A stretch of DNA of 46,736 nucleotides from Bacteroidaceae bacterium (GTDB taxonomy: Bacteria > Bacteroidota > Bacteroidia > Bacteroidales > Bacteroidaceae): contig JAFXDG010000130.1 of assembly GCA_017521285.1 (NCBI GenBank), forward strand, positions 1 through 46,736, read 5' to 3'. Numbering within the stretch: the first letter of the stretch is position 1; each line of letters begins with the position of its first letter. Of this stretch, positions 1-8,330 are shown piece by piece. The position numbers and the translations under genes were made by a program. The notes under the pieces were generated by a model that worked only from the letters and a program-made list of their open reading frames with translations, ran no database searches and was not told the DNA's origin.

Positions 1-69
1 CATGATGATGGTACATTAAAAATTCAGCTACAAATGTATGTGTAATTTCAATAAATGCAAAAGGAATGA

Positions 70-213
70 TTATTTAATTTCAAGTGTTGCACCCATTTTA
101 CATTCAAAACCATTCTTAATGGTCACAGAATTGGTGGCATCGAAGGTGGTTGAGCCATTGAGTCGTTCGGCGTTGAGTCGAGGACAGTGAAGAGTGGAGA
201 GTGGGTTTAAGGT
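70..213 (-). pseudogene. C-terminal remnant of a surface protein ('coathanger'-like tail)
   Basis: The minus strand is open from about 213 to a TAA at 70-72 and has no start codon. The last 28 or so codons read STTFDATNSVTIKNG then FECKMGATLEIK. This resembles the end of Bacteroidota secreted proteins built from short beta repeats of the form ATNSVTIKNGFE...GATFE (3-coathanger-stack-like). Upstream of about 157 the frame runs into repeat DNA and the similarity stops. I infer the 3' end of a degraded gene whose 5' part was lost or replaced by the repeats at 190-510. A chance match is possible, but the motif is distinctive. Confidence 0.5.
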
Positions 214-510
214 CTAAGGTCAAAGGCAAAGGTTGATGCGTTGAGACGTTGATGCGTTGAGGGGGGCATCGCCATCAGCCATCGCCAACAGCCATAGTTT
301 CAAGTTCAAGGTTTCAAGTTCAATGCCATTAGCCATAGCCAACAGCCATCGCCATCTGCTATCGCCATTAGCCATCGCTCAAAGGTTATACGAACCAAAT
401 AAGTACGGCAGGCGAGCAGAATTAACTGTTCAGAAGAATGGTATTGGACTATGGCTGATGGCGATGGCTAATGGCGATGGCTGATGGCTTTGAACCTTGA
501 ACTTGAAACC
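190..510. repeat. Gene-less stretch of compound 6-7-nt quasi-repeats
   Basis: No gene is visible here. In order the stretch holds AAGGTCT/AAGGTCA words (about 210-233), a GTTGATGC-type tract (234-262), GCCATC/GCCAAC words (266-295 and 325-380), and GTTTCAA/GTTCAAG words (297-323). The reverse-complement words ATGGCTGATGGC (450-487) and GAACCTTGAACTTG (491-504) follow, so the ends can pair. The same three word classes recur in reverse order at 23815-23965. Positions 391-430 match the loop and right arm of the hairpin at 26184-26245. The 75-codon reading frame inside (257-484) is only repeat sequence. Confidence 0.75.
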
Positions 511-515
511 TTAAA

Positions 516-1031
516 CTATCTCACCCGTCCGCCTGAGAGCCAATGTTTGCGATAATAGCTTTCGTTCAGGTGGCTGACGATGACTCCGCGGCTGGTGCTG
601 GCATGGATGAAGTGTCCGTCTTTCAGATAAATGCCGACGTGGGAGGCGCGACGTTTCCGATTTCCGTTGTGGAAAAAGACGAGGTCGCCTTCGCGCAAAT
701 TTCCTTTTTTTTTCTTTTTGCAATCAAGTGTGCGTTGTTCGTCGGCAGAGCGATGCAGGGATTGCTTGTACACCTTACGATAGATTTGCGAGGTGAGACC
801 CGAGCAGTCGGTGCCTTGCCGGGTGTTTCCTCCGCTTCGATAAGGCGTACCTATCCAATGGGAGGCTTCGATGTAAAGTGCGTGATTGTCCTTCCTTTCA
901 ATATCAATACCCAAGCGGACGGAGGCTTTTGCCAACTCTTGATAATTGACACCCGATAAGGAGGTGCGGCACGAAGAGAGCAGGAAAGTAAGTAGGAGGC
1001 TAAAGAAGAGAAGGAGGGAGTTTTTGCGCAT
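516..1031 (-). CDS. NlpC/P60-family lipoprotein, peptidoglycan endopeptidase
   Basis: 171 aa. A lipoprotein signal ends in the lipobox LLSSC (Cys21), so the protein is probably anchored in a membrane facing the periplasm. The NlpC/P60 domain covers about residues 50-171. It carries the Cys of TDCSG (Cys76), the His of SHVG (His131) and a later His143 (FIHAS), the expected catalytic Cys-His-His set. Family members cut gamma-D-Glu-diaminopimelate bonds in peptidoglycan. The gene is last in the ftsK-lolA-trxB direction, but a 146-nt gap with a hairpin separates it from trxB, so it may be transcribed only in part with them. Its exact substrate cannot be read from sequence. Confidence 0.88.
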   Translation of the reverse strand: MRKNSLLLFFSLLLTFLLSSCRTSLSGVNYQELAKASVRLGIDIERKDNHALYIEASHWIGTPYRSGGNTRQGTDCSGLTSQIYRKVYKQSLHRSADEQRTLDCKKKKKGNLREGDLVFFHNGNRKRRASHVGIYLKDGHFIHASTSRGVIVSHLNESYYRKHWLSGGRVR

Positions 1032-1054
1032 GGAGGAATATTAAGATTAAAGAA

Positions 1055-1171
1055 GTGTAGGAGTGTAGGAGTGACGCTTCGCTTAGGAGTGTAGACAATA
1101 GTTTCGGCTATGATATTTTTATGCAAGCTGTACTATTGTCTATACTCCTGCCTTCTACACTCCTACCTCCT
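1055..1171. repeat. Hairpin of 8-nt words (GTGTAGGA) between trxB and the NlpC gene
   Basis: The left side contains GTGTAGGA twice in phase, then AGGAGTGTAGACAATAGT at 1085-1102. The right side has ACTATTGTCTATACTCCT at 1132-1149, then further CTACACTCCTACC words. The 18-nt arms pair with one mismatch around a 29-nt loop. It may limit read-through from trxB, but no T-run is placed for a classical minus-strand terminator. Confidence 0.65.
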
Positions 1172-1177
1172 AAAAGA

Positions 1178-2119
1178 TTAGAGATTATGCTCCGACAAAT
1201 AGCGCTCGGCCTCGATAGCGGCTTTGCATCCACTGGCGGCAGCGGTGATGGCCTGGCGATAGTGCGGGTCGGCCACGTCGCCTGCGGCAAACACTCCGGG
1301 CACTTTGGTGCGCGGGGTAGCACCTTCGGTGATGATGTAACCCACTTCGTCGGTGTCAATCCACTCTTTGAAAATGTCAGAGTTCGGCTTGTGGCCGATG
1401 GCGAGGAAGAATCCGTCGATGGCAATGTCGTAGCGCTCTTCGTCGGCTTCGCCCATGCGCTTCACCACGTGGGCGCCCTCTACGCCGTTTTCACCAAAGA
1501 GACCTACGGTGTTGTGCTCGAAGAGGACTTCAATCTTCGGATTGCTCATCACACGCTCTTGCATGATTTGACTTGCGCGGAGATAGGGCTTGCGCACGAT
1601 AAGATAGACTTTGCTTGCCAATCCGGCCAGGTAGATAGCCTCTTCGCAAGCAGTGTCGCCACCACCAACCACGGCTACCACCTTTTTGCGGTAGAAGAAT
1701 CCGTCGCATGTGGCGCAGGCGCTCACGCCCATACCGGCATATTTCTGTTCGTCCTCAAGGCCCAAGTATTTGGCTGTAGCACCGGTAGAGATAATCACCG
1801 TGTCGGCTTCAATCACCTTTTCGTCGTCGATAGTGATTTTGTAGGGCGCTTGGCTCAAGTCGGCTTTGGTGGCAATGCCCGAGCGGATGTCCACACCGAA
1901 GCGCTCGGCTTGCTTGCGCAGGTCGTCCATCAACTCTGTACCTCCGATTCCTTCGGGATAGCCGGGGAAATTTTCCACTTCGGTGGTGATGGTCAACTGG
2001 CCACCGGGTTGAATTCCTTCGTACAACACTGGATTGAGGTTGGCACGTCCAGTGTAAATGGCCGCCGTGTATCCGGCAGGGCCTGAGCCTATAATCAGGC
2101 ATCTAACTCTTTCTGTCAT
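1178..2119 (-). CDS. trxB: Thioredoxin-disulfide reductase
   Basis: 313 aa, the usual length for low-molecular-weight thioredoxin reductase. It passes electrons from NADPH through FAD and a redox disulfide to thioredoxin in the cytoplasm. Visible motifs are the FAD-binding GSGPAG (11-16), the active site CATC (135-138), the NADPH-binding GGGDTA (152-157) and the C-terminal FAD motif AAGDV. The gene lies 23 nt downstream of lolA and is probably cotranscribed with ftsK and lolA. The start is the ATG at 2119, followed directly by the Rossmann strand. Confidence 0.96.
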   Translation of the reverse strand: MTERVRCLIIGSGPAGYTAAIYTGRANLNPVLYEGIQPGGQLTITTEVENFPGYPEGIGGTELMDDLRKQAERFGVDIRSGIATKADLSQAPYKITIDDEKVIEADTVIISTGATAKYLGLEDEQKYAGMGVSACATCDGFFYRKKVVAVVGGGDTACEEAIYLAGLASKVYLIVRKPYLRASQIMQERVMSNPKIEVLFEHNTVGLFGENGVEGAHVVKRMGEADEERYDIAIDGFFLAIGHKPNSDIFKEWIDTDEVGYIITEGATPRTKVPGVFAAGDVADPHYRQAITAAASGCKAAIEAERYLSEHNL

Positions 2120-2142
2120 AATATATAACTTTTAACTTTTAA

Positions 2143-2805
2143 TCATCTAAGGTCAATAACTTCCGCATCGGGATATTGTTTGGGGTCGAAGGTGAAATGG
2201 CTCTTCTTCCATCCCATCCCTTGTCGGTAGTTGTCGATGGTGATGATGTGGTAATCCTTTCCCGCCTCCTTCAGTTTGATGTAGAGGGGGAGGAGTGTGG
2301 TGCGGTTGATATAGAGGGTGAGGTTGGCCCATTGCCGATTGAAGTCCTCGGCCGTGAGGGTCACTTCATACACGCTTTTCCCTTTGTAGGTGCTTTGTGC
2401 TCCCATGCGGTAGTTGTACCCTTCTTTATAGAGGGTGAGGAAAGCAAGGGGATTGATGCTCTCCAACTCTTCGCGGGTGGGAGTGCTCACGTTCACCTCT
2501 TCGTTGACGGGCAGATAGGTCCATTGGGTCTTGCCATTGAACCATGTCACCATTTGTGGAGTTGTCAGGCGGAAGTTCTCGTCCATCAGTTGGATGCTTC
2601 CCTTTACGGGCGTTTGCGCCACTCCGTGTTGGTAGGGTGTCAAGGTGAAGTCGGCCTCTATGCCACCTGCTTTCTTGAAGGCTTGCGTTGTCTTCTCAAG
2701 CACCGTCTTTGCTTCTGCCTCCTTTTGCGCCATCATCGGCAAGGCGGAAAGCAGGAAGAGGATGATAAGAGTTGACAAGTTTACAAATTGACGCTTATAA
2801 TTCAT
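2143..2805 (-). CDS. lolA: LolA-like outer-membrane lipoprotein carrier
   Basis: 220 aa with a signal peptide of about 26 residues (ending LPMMAQ) and a LolA fold. In this family the periplasmic chaperone accepts lipoproteins at the inner membrane and carries them to the outer membrane. The core shows the alternating beta pattern typical of LolA (GIEADFTLTPY, MVTWFNGKTQWTYLP, LTLYINRTTLLP), and the length fits. It starts 13 nt after ftsK ends and trxB follows at 23 nt, so it sits in the middle of a tight operon. LolB is not expected in Bacteroidota, so the acceptor step is unclear. Confidence 0.85.
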   Translation of the reverse strand: MNYKRQFVNLSTLIILFLLSALPMMAQKEAEAKTVLEKTTQAFKKAGGIEADFTLTPYQHGVAQTPVKGSIQLMDENFRLTTPQMVTWFNGKTQWTYLPVNEEVNVSTPTREELESINPLAFLTLYKEGYNYRMGAQSTYKGKSVYEVTLTAEDFNRQWANLTLYINRTTLLPLYIKLKEAGKDYHIITIDNYRQGMGWKKSHFTFDPKQYPDAEVIDLR

Positions 2806-2818
2806 AATTTATAATTAA

Positions 2819-5308
2819 TTACAGGTTGCTCATTATCATGTCCAGATCCATCTCTGTCTGGCAGAGGACATCGCGCGGTTTGCTTCCCTGTGCAGGGCCA
2901 ACTACACCGATGCGTTCGAGCTGATCCATGATGCGTCCCGCACGGTTGTAGCCGATGGAGAACTTGCGTTGGATGAGCGAGGTACTTCCCTGCTGGTGGG
3001 TGATGATGAGTTGGGCCGCGTCGCGCAACATCGGGTCGAGCTTGTTCATGTCCACATCGGCCGCACCGCTTGAATCGCCACTCTCCATTTGCACTTCGGG
3101 AAGTTCGAAGGCACTCAGGTAGCTCTGTTGCACGGCAATGTGGCTTACCACATTCTCCACTTCGGGGGTATCGACGAACGCACATTGCACACGCACGGGG
3201 TCTTGGCCTTGCAGGTAGAGCATGTCGCCCTTACCGATGAGCTGGTTGGCTCCCGGTCGGTCGAGGATGGTGCGCGAGTCAATCATGGACGAAGTGCGGA
3301 AGGCCATACGTGCGGGGAAATTGGCCTTGATGGTACCTGTGATGATGTTTGTCGTCGGACGTTGTGTGGCGATAATCATGTGAATACCTACGGCACGTGC
3401 CAACTGGGCGATACGGGCAATGGGCAGCTCCACTTCGCGTCCGGCCGTCATGATGAGGTCGCCGAACTCATCCACAATCACCACGATGTAAGGCAGGTAT
3501 TTGTGTCCCTTCTCAGGATTCAAGCGACGTTCGATGAACTTGGCATTGTACTCCTTGATGTTTCGTGCGCCGGCGCTCTTCAACAGGTCGTATCGGGTGT
3601 CCATCTCCACGCAGAGTGAGTTCAACGTCTGCACCACTTTATCGACATCGGTGATGATGGCATCGCCACTATCGGGCACCTTAGCCAAGAAGTGGTTTTC
3701 GATGGGGGCATAGATGCTGAACTCCACCTTCTTCGGGTCGATGATGACAAACTTCAATTCGGCCGGATGCTTCTTGTAGAGCAGGGAGGTGACGATGGCG
3801 TTCAATCCTACTGACTTACCCATACCCGTAGCACCGGCCACCAGAAGGTGAGGCGCTTTGGCGAGGTCGAACATATAGACTTCGTTGCTGATGGTCTTTC
3901 CCACGGCCACGGGCAACTCCATGTCGCTCTCCTGATACTTCTTGCTTGCCAAGATGGTCTCCATAGGCACGATGCGCGGTTTGGCGTTGGGCACTTCAAT
4001 ACCGATTGTACCCTTACCTGGTATAGGTGCAATGATACGGATGCCGAGGGCGGCAAGGCTCAAGGCAATGTCGTTCTCCAGATTTCGTATCTTGGCAATG
4101 CGCACACCCGGTGCGGGAGTGATTTCGTAGAGGGTGATGGTGGGGCCTACGGTGGCCTTGATGCTGGCTATCTCCACCCCAAAGTTGCGGAGCACCTCGA
4201 TGATGCGGTCCTTCTTGGCGTTCAACTCTTCCGAATCCACCGAAGGGGCATTGTTCTCGTACTTCTTCAGCAAGTCGAGGGTGGGGTAGCGGTAGTTTTC
4301 CAAGTCGAGCTTCGGATTGTAAGGCTCCATTTTGGGACCATCGTATTCCTCGTCTTCGGGTGTCTCCACCTCCATTTCCAGTTCTTCCTCTTTTTCCTCC
4401 TCCTTCGGTTGCTCGGGCTTTTCGGCCTCTATCACGACGGGGATTTCCTCCTCCACCACGGGCACTTCCTCTTCCACCACGGGTGTGTTCTTCATCTCTT
4501 CATCCAAAGTGATGGGAGTATCTACGTCGAGTTCGATTTCCGTACTTCCTTCCTCCTCTTCAGAGGTAGTTTCCTCGTCTGATTTTTTTTCCTCGTCTGA
4601 GAAAATGTTTTCTTCCGTAGGGGAAGAATTCTTATGTCGTTTCAGCTTGTCGAGCGGAATGTTGGGATGCAGCATCTTGCGGATGAGGTTGATGGTCTCG
4701 CGGCTCAGGTAGATGGCGAAAAGGATGGCCGTCACCAGCAGGAGCAACCACACGCCTGGTGCACCGATTTGCGAGGTGAGCCAGTTGCTTACGTTGTAGC
4801 CATGCAATCCGCCGGGGATGATGTGGCTATCGGCAAAAGCCGTGCCGCACAAGAATCCCATGGCGATGGAAAACCAGATGAGCAGGAATGAACAACAGAT
4901 GAACCATTTGGCAAGTCTTACCTTGTAGGCGTTCATCAGCTTCAAACCGGCCACACCGATGAAAATGACGATGAAGAACGATGAAATGCCGAAGCATCCG
5001 TTTATCAGGTAGTTGGCCATTTGTGCGCCAATGGCACCTGTGGAGTTCTTTATCTCGTTGTCCACACCCAATTCGCCGGGTGCAGGAGCTTCCAGAATGC
5101 TTTGGTCGGCCGCGCCGGTGGTGAAGAATGAAATGAAGGCAATCAGCATATAGAAGGCAATCAGCGCCAGTACAAGGCCCACGATGAATTGTCCTATTTC
5201 ATTCTTCACAGAGTTGAATATGTTTTTGAAAAGGTGGGTACCCTTCTCTTCTGCCACAGGTTTGTTGGCTGCTTTTGAAGAGGTCTTTTCTTTTGTTTTC
5301 TTAGCCAT
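2819..5308 (-). CDS. ftsK: DNA translocase FtsK
   Basis: 829 aa. FtsK anchors at the division septum and pumps chromosomal DNA to help resolve and segregate the terminus. There are four hydrophobic segments near residues 40-62, 108-125, 138-156 and 185-202. An acidic Glu/Asp-rich linker follows (about 235-330), then the RecA-like motor with Walker A GATGMGKS (492-499) and Walker B IVVIVDEFGDL. A C-terminal winged-helix gamma domain (GYNRAGRIMDQLE) is where family members read KOPS-like sites. I chose the ATG at 5308. An upstream in-frame TTG at 5338 is rejected because it overlaps the -7 promoter box at 5336-5343 and would lie ahead of the transcript. It leads the operon with lolA and trxB. 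Confidence 0.95.
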   Translation of the reverse strand: MAKKTKEKTSSKAANKPVAEEKGTHLFKNIFNSVKNEIGQFIVGLVLALIAFYMLIAFISFFTTGAADQSILEAPAPGELGVDNEIKNSTGAIGAQMANYLINGCFGISSFFIVIFIGVAGLKLMNAYKVRLAKWFICCSFLLIWFSIAMGFLCGTAFADSHIIPGGLHGYNVSNWLTSQIGAPGVWLLLLVTAILFAIYLSRETINLIRKMLHPNIPLDKLKRHKNSSPTEENIFSDEEKKSDEETTSEEEEGSTEIELDVDTPITLDEEMKNTPVVEEEVPVVEEEIPVVIEAEKPEQPKEEEKEEELEMEVETPEDEEYDGPKMEPYNPKLDLENYRYPTLDLLKKYENNAPSVDSEELNAKKDRIIEVLRNFGVEIASIKATVGPTITLYEITPAPGVRIAKIRNLENDIALSLAALGIRIIAPIPGKGTIGIEVPNAKPRIVPMETILASKKYQESDMELPVAVGKTISNEVYMFDLAKAPHLLVAGATGMGKSVGLNAIVTSLLYKKHPAELKFVIIDPKKVEFSIYAPIENHFLAKVPDSGDAIITDVDKVVQTLNSLCVEMDTRYDLLKSAGARNIKEYNAKFIERRLNPEKGHKYLPYIVVIVDEFGDLIMTAGREVELPIARIAQLARAVGIHMIIATQRPTTNIITGTIKANFPARMAFRTSSMIDSRTILDRPGANQLIGKGDMLYLQGQDPVRVQCAFVDTPEVENVVSHIAVQQSYLSAFELPEVQMESGDSSGAADVDMNKLDPMLRDAAQLIITHQQGSTSLIQRKFSIGYNRAGRIMDQLERIGVVGPAQGSKPRDVLCQTEMDLDMIMSNL

Positions 5309-5335
5309 GGTTATCTGTTTTCTCTTATTCGGTTG

Positions 5336-5343
5336 CAAATTTA
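5336..5343 (-). promoter_or_regulatory. Bacteroidota -7 box for ftsK
   Basis: The minus strand reads TAAATTTG, matching TAnnTTTG, 28 nt upstream of the ftsK ATG. No clear TTTG is seen at -33. It is divergent from, and only 44 nt away from, the box for the DUF5063 gene. Confidence 0.5.
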
Positions 5344-5387
5344 ATACGAATTTTGGGATTTTTCGCCCTTTTCCTCTCTTTTTTAAT

Positions 5388-5395
5388 TACCTTTG
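5388..5395 (+). promoter_or_regulatory. -7 box for the DUF5063 operon
   Basis: TACCTTTG followed by C matches the Bacteroidota -7 consensus, 18 nt upstream of the ATG at 5414. The -33 element is poor (TTTCG near 5361). The divergent pair probably defines a shared ftsK/DUF5063 control region. Confidence 0.6.
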
Positions 5396-5413
5396 CACCT
5401 CAATTTGTTATTC

Positions 5414-5968
5414 ATGGAAAATAAAGAACAAGTTATCTTCAGTCGCAACACGGTGGAGTTCGTCACCGTAGCGGCTGAGTTTTGTGCCTATTTGGAGCGT
5501 GCAGAGTCGCTCCGTCGCAAGGATTTTGTAGATACAATCCTTAAAATATTGCCCCTGCTCTACATTAAGGCGTCGATGCTCCCCGAGTGTGAAATGATGA
5601 GCGACAACGAGCCGGAAACTTTCGTCACCGAGGATGACTACGAGGTATTGCGCTACTCCCTCGCCGCTCTCATGGGCGACAAGGACGACTACTTGGAGGT
5701 GTTCATGCAGGACATGCAATATAGCGATACGCCCATCACGCGCCTTATCTCAGAGGACTTGGCCGACATTTATCAGGACATCAAGAACTTCGTCAGTGTC
5801 TTCCAACTGGGGTTCGACGAAACGATGCACGACTCCCTTGCTCTTTGTCGCGACAATTTTGCCCTCTATTGGGGACAGACGCTGGTGAACACCATGCGTG
5901 CCCTCCATTCGGTGAAGTTCAATCCTTCTGACGAAGAGGAGGAGGCCGATGACGAGGAGAATGCTTAA
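5414..5968 (+). CDS. DUF5063 family protein
   Basis: 184 aa, cytoplasmic, rich in Asp and Glu with a very acidic tail (DEEEEADDEE). It is mostly helical and has no signal peptide or known catalytic motif. It matches the DUF5063 family, which in Bacteroidales is found beside a 3'-5' exonuclease and an RlmI-like methyltransferase, as here. The function is unknown. The start is the ATG at 5414, because a TTG 21 nt upstream overlaps the promoter box TACCTTTG. It is separated from the exonuclease by an unusual 117-nt interval holding a 22-nt repeat array. Confidence 0.85.
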   Translation: MENKEQVIFSRNTVEFVTVAAEFCAYLERAESLRRKDFVDTILKILPLLYIKASMLPECEMMSDNEPETFVTEDDYEVLRYSLAALMGDKDDYLEVFMQDMQYSDTPITRLISEDLADIYQDIKNFVSVFQLGFDETMHDSLALCRDNFALYWGQTLVNTMRALHSVKFNPSDEEEEADDEENA

Positions 5969-5977
5969 CAAACCTTA

Positions 5978-6065
5978 CCCTTGGGATAAGGTTCGTTCAC
6001 CCTTGGGATAAGGCTGGTTCATCCTTGGGTTAAGAGTGGCCGAGTCATGTGACAACAGTGGCCGG
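5978..6065. repeat. Four 22-nt tandem units with half-unit switching, inside an operon
   Basis: The units start at 5978, 6000, 6022 and 6044. The left halves are CCCTTGGGATAAG, CCCTTGGGATAAG, TCCTTGGGTTAAG and GTCATGTGACAAC. The right halves are GTTCGTTCA, GCTGGTTCA, AGTGGCCGA and AGTGGCCGG. Units 1 and 2 therefore share both halves, 2 and 3 only the left, and 3 and 4 only the right. The spacing is exactly 22 nt, so it is not coding. It occupies most of the gap between the DUF5063 gene and the exonuclease gene. Confidence 0.85.
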
Positions 6066-6085
6066 GTAATCAATTGAAACAACTG

Positions 6086-6730
6086 ATGATTTACATTAAA
6101 GAAAAAATAGATAAAAACGTAGTGGCCGAGATGGAGGTGGTGACCTTCGACGGACGCATCATCGTGATACAGACAGAACTGGAGGCTGAGAAGGCCGTCA
6201 ACTACCTGCTTACCCAACCCATGGTGGGCATCGACACGGAGACGCGCCCCTCCTTCAAGCGTGGGGTTGTCAACAAGGTGGCCCTGTTGCAGGTTTCTAC
6301 CCATGACACCTGTTTCCTCTTCCGCTTGAACATGATAGGCATGTGTCCGCCCGTGGTGCGCCTGCTCAGTCATCCTACGCTGGTGAAAGTGGGCCTCTCG
6401 TTGAAGGACGACATCCGCATGCTCCATTTCGTGGGCGAGTTTGCAAGTAACAACTTCATCGACTTGCAGAATATCGTCGGTCAGGTGGGCATTCGCGACA
6501 TGAGTCTCCAAAAGATTTACGCCAACCTCTTCGGACAGAAAATCTCCAAGCGCCAGCGCCTTACCAATTGGGAGGCCGACGTGCTCAACGATGCGCAAAA
6601 GGCCTATGCCGCCATCGACGCATGGGCGTGTCTGAAGATTTATGACCGCATCGAAGAACTGAAGGCATCAGGCAATTACGAAGTGATTCCTGCACTGGTG
6701 GAGGAAATGAAAAGTGAAGAATGTAATTAG
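6086..6730 (+). CDS. 3'-5' exonuclease, DEDDy type (RNase D/WRN-like)
   Basis: 214 aa, a single ribonuclease-D-like exonuclease domain. The DEDDy residues are visible: D50 and E52 in GIDTETRPSF, D108/D109 in LSLKDDI, and Y174 and D178 in YAAIDAW. It is expected to remove nucleotides from 3' ends with two metal ions. There is no HRDC or helicase domain, so whether DNA or RNA is the substrate is open. The start chosen is the ATG at 6086, and an in-frame TTG at 6074 is the alternative. It precedes an AT-rich orphan and the RlmI-like gene in the same direction. Confidence 0.88.
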   Translation: MIYIKEKIDKNVVAEMEVVTFDGRIIVIQTELEAEKAVNYLLTQPMVGIDTETRPSFKRGVVNKVALLQVSTHDTCFLFRLNMIGMCPPVVRLLSHPTLVKVGLSLKDDIRMLHFVGEFASNNFIDLQNIVGQVGIRDMSLQKIYANLFGQKISKRQRLTNWEADVLNDAQKAYAAIDAWACLKIYDRIEELKASGNYEVIPALVEEMKSEECN

Positions 6731-6743
6731 ATAAAAATAAAAT

Positions 6744-6989
6744 ATGGATATTCTCGATTTGGCAAAAACTTTAGATCTTTTTTATGAGATTGGAAAGGAA
6801 AGAAAAGAACGTAATGCATTGATACAATGTTTTGGCATTAAGTATTCTGACTTTATTACAACTCATAATATTATACCTGAAGATATTGTGGAATTATCTT
6901 CTTTAAAAGGTACTCAATATGCAAAAGAATTACGTAAAGGTATAAAATTGGCAAAATATGTATGCCTTAAAGATAATGTGGGTATTTAA
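6744..6989 (+). CDS. Small AT-rich hypothetical protein
   Basis: 81 aa beginning MDILDLAKTLDLFYE and rich in Lys, Ile and Leu. I do not recognise it. It is clearly richer in A+T (about 30% GC by eye) than its roughly 50% GC neighbours and uses codons such as TTA, AAA and ATA. It begins 13 nt after the exonuclease stop, and its TAA is followed without a gap by the ATG of the RlmI-like gene. That placement supports real translation and coupling. The composition suggests recent acquisition inside an otherwise conserved operon. It has no signal peptide, membrane segment or known motif. Confidence 0.6.
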   Translation: MDILDLAKTLDLFYEIGKERKERNALIQCFGIKYSDFITTHNIIPEDIVELSSLKGTQYAKELRKGIKLAKYVCLKDNVGI

Positions 6990-8168
6990 ATGAACATCGT
7001 ATATTTAAAGAAAGGGAAAGAAGAATCCCTCAAGCGTTTTCACCCGTGGGTGTTTTCGGGTGCTATTCATCATATTGAAGGCGAACCTGAAGAGGGCGAA
7101 GTGGTGCGTGTCGTCACCGCCGACCGCCAGTTTATTGCTATCGGACATTATCAGATAGGAAGCATTGCCGTGCGCGTGCTCTCCTTTGTGGACGAACCCA
7201 TCGATGAGGCCTTCTGGCATTGTCGTCTGGCCATTGCTTACGACATGCGTCGCGCCATTGGTGTGGCCGGAAATCCGCGAAACAACACCTATCGTCTGGT
7301 GCATGGCGAGGGTGACAATCTGCCCGGCCTTGTCATCGATGTCTATGGTCGCACGGCCGTAGTGCAGGCCCACTCCGTAGGTATGCACGTCTATCGTCAC
7401 GAGGTAGCCCGCGCCTTGGCCGATGTGATGAAGGGTGTGGTGGAAAACATCTATTATAAGTCAGAGACAACACTCCCCTTCAAGGCTGACCTCGGTCAGG
7501 AAAATGGCTTCATCTTGGGTGGAAGTGCCGACAATGTAGCGATGGAAAACGGACTGAACTTCCATGTCGATTGGCTCAAGGGACAGAAGACAGGCTTCTT
7601 CGTTGACCAACGCGAAAATCGTGCGTTGCTTGAGCGTTACTCCAAAGACCGCTCCGTACTCAACATGTTTTGCTACACGGGCGGATTCTCTTTCTATGCC
7701 ATGCGTGGTGGCGCCAAGCTCGTGCACTCGGTAGATAGCTCGGCCAAAGCCATCGACTTGACAAACAAGAATGTAGAACTCAATTTCCCTGGCGACCCTC
7801 GCCATACGGCATACGCCGAGGATGCGTTCAAATACCTCGACCGTATGGGCGACCAGTACGACCTCATTATCCTTGACCCGCCCGCTTTTGCCAAGCACAA
7901 AGATGCCTTGCGCAATGCCCTCCAAGGTTATCGTAAGCTCAATGCCAAAGCCTTTGAGAAAATCAAGCCCGGTGGCATCCTCTTCACCTTCTCTTGCTCA
8001 CAAGTGGTGACGAAGGACAACTTCCGTACGGCCGTATTCACCGCTGCTGCCATGAGCGGACGCAGTGTGCGCATCCTGCACCAGTTGACCCAACCTGCCG
8101 ACCATCCTGTAAACATATACCATCCCGAGGGTGAATACCTCAAAGGGTTGGTGTTGTATGTGGAGTAA
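6990..8168 (+). CDS. rlmI: RlmI-like class I SAM-dependent rRNA (cytosine-C5) methyltransferase
   Basis: 392 aa, with the domain order of RlmI: an N-terminal PUA domain (about 1-75, RFHPWVFSGAI), a linker, and a C-terminal Rossmann methyltransferase. Motif I is NMFCYTGGFSFYA (225-237), the catalytic-loop motif is DPPAF (296-300), and a Cys follows in FTFSCSQ (Cys336). RlmI makes m5C1962 in E. coli 23S rRNA, and I infer the same type of reaction here. The start ATG directly abuts the stop of the small upstream gene. About 220 nt to the next gene show no further gene. Confidence 0.88.
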   Translation: MNIVYLKKGKEESLKRFHPWVFSGAIHHIEGEPEEGEVVRVVTADRQFIAIGHYQIGSIAVRVLSFVDEPIDEAFWHCRLAIAYDMRRAIGVAGNPRNNTYRLVHGEGDNLPGLVIDVYGRTAVVQAHSVGMHVYRHEVARALADVMKGVVENIYYKSETTLPFKADLGQENGFILGGSADNVAMENGLNFHVDWLKGQKTGFFVDQRENRALLERYSKDRSVLNMFCYTGGFSFYAMRGGAKLVHSVDSSAKAIDLTNKNVELNFPGDPRHTAYAEDAFKYLDRMGDQYDLIILDPPAFAKHKDALRNALQGYRKLNAKAFEKIKPGGILFTFSCSQVVTKDNFRTAVFTAAAMSGRSVRILHQLTQPADHPVNIYHPEGEYLKGLVLYVE

Positions 8169-8330
8169 GTAATTGTAAAGACATTCGATATTGAATAGTG
8201 AGGTTGCAATCCTTAAACGACAGGGTTGTATCAAATCATGATTTAAAGTAGAGAAATGACAGGTTTTTGAGGCGAAATTCTTCTTTGTAGGATAAAAAAC
8301 GAGGCGAATCTGAAAAAAGTTCGGGAAAAG

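Noticed and set aside
257-484. Small protein of 75 aa in the left repeat region
   Set aside because: Composed of SPLAIANSH-like repeats that directly reflect the 6-7-nt words; no start signals.
1121-2086. Long plus-strand reading frame of 321 codons opposite trxB
   Set aside because: It mirrors trxB, which has all catalytic motifs; the plus-strand product has no recognisable domain and is a codon-bias shadow.
5309-5338. TTG start that would lengthen FtsK by ten residues
   Set aside because: It coincides with the -7 promoter element, so it would not be in the mRNA.
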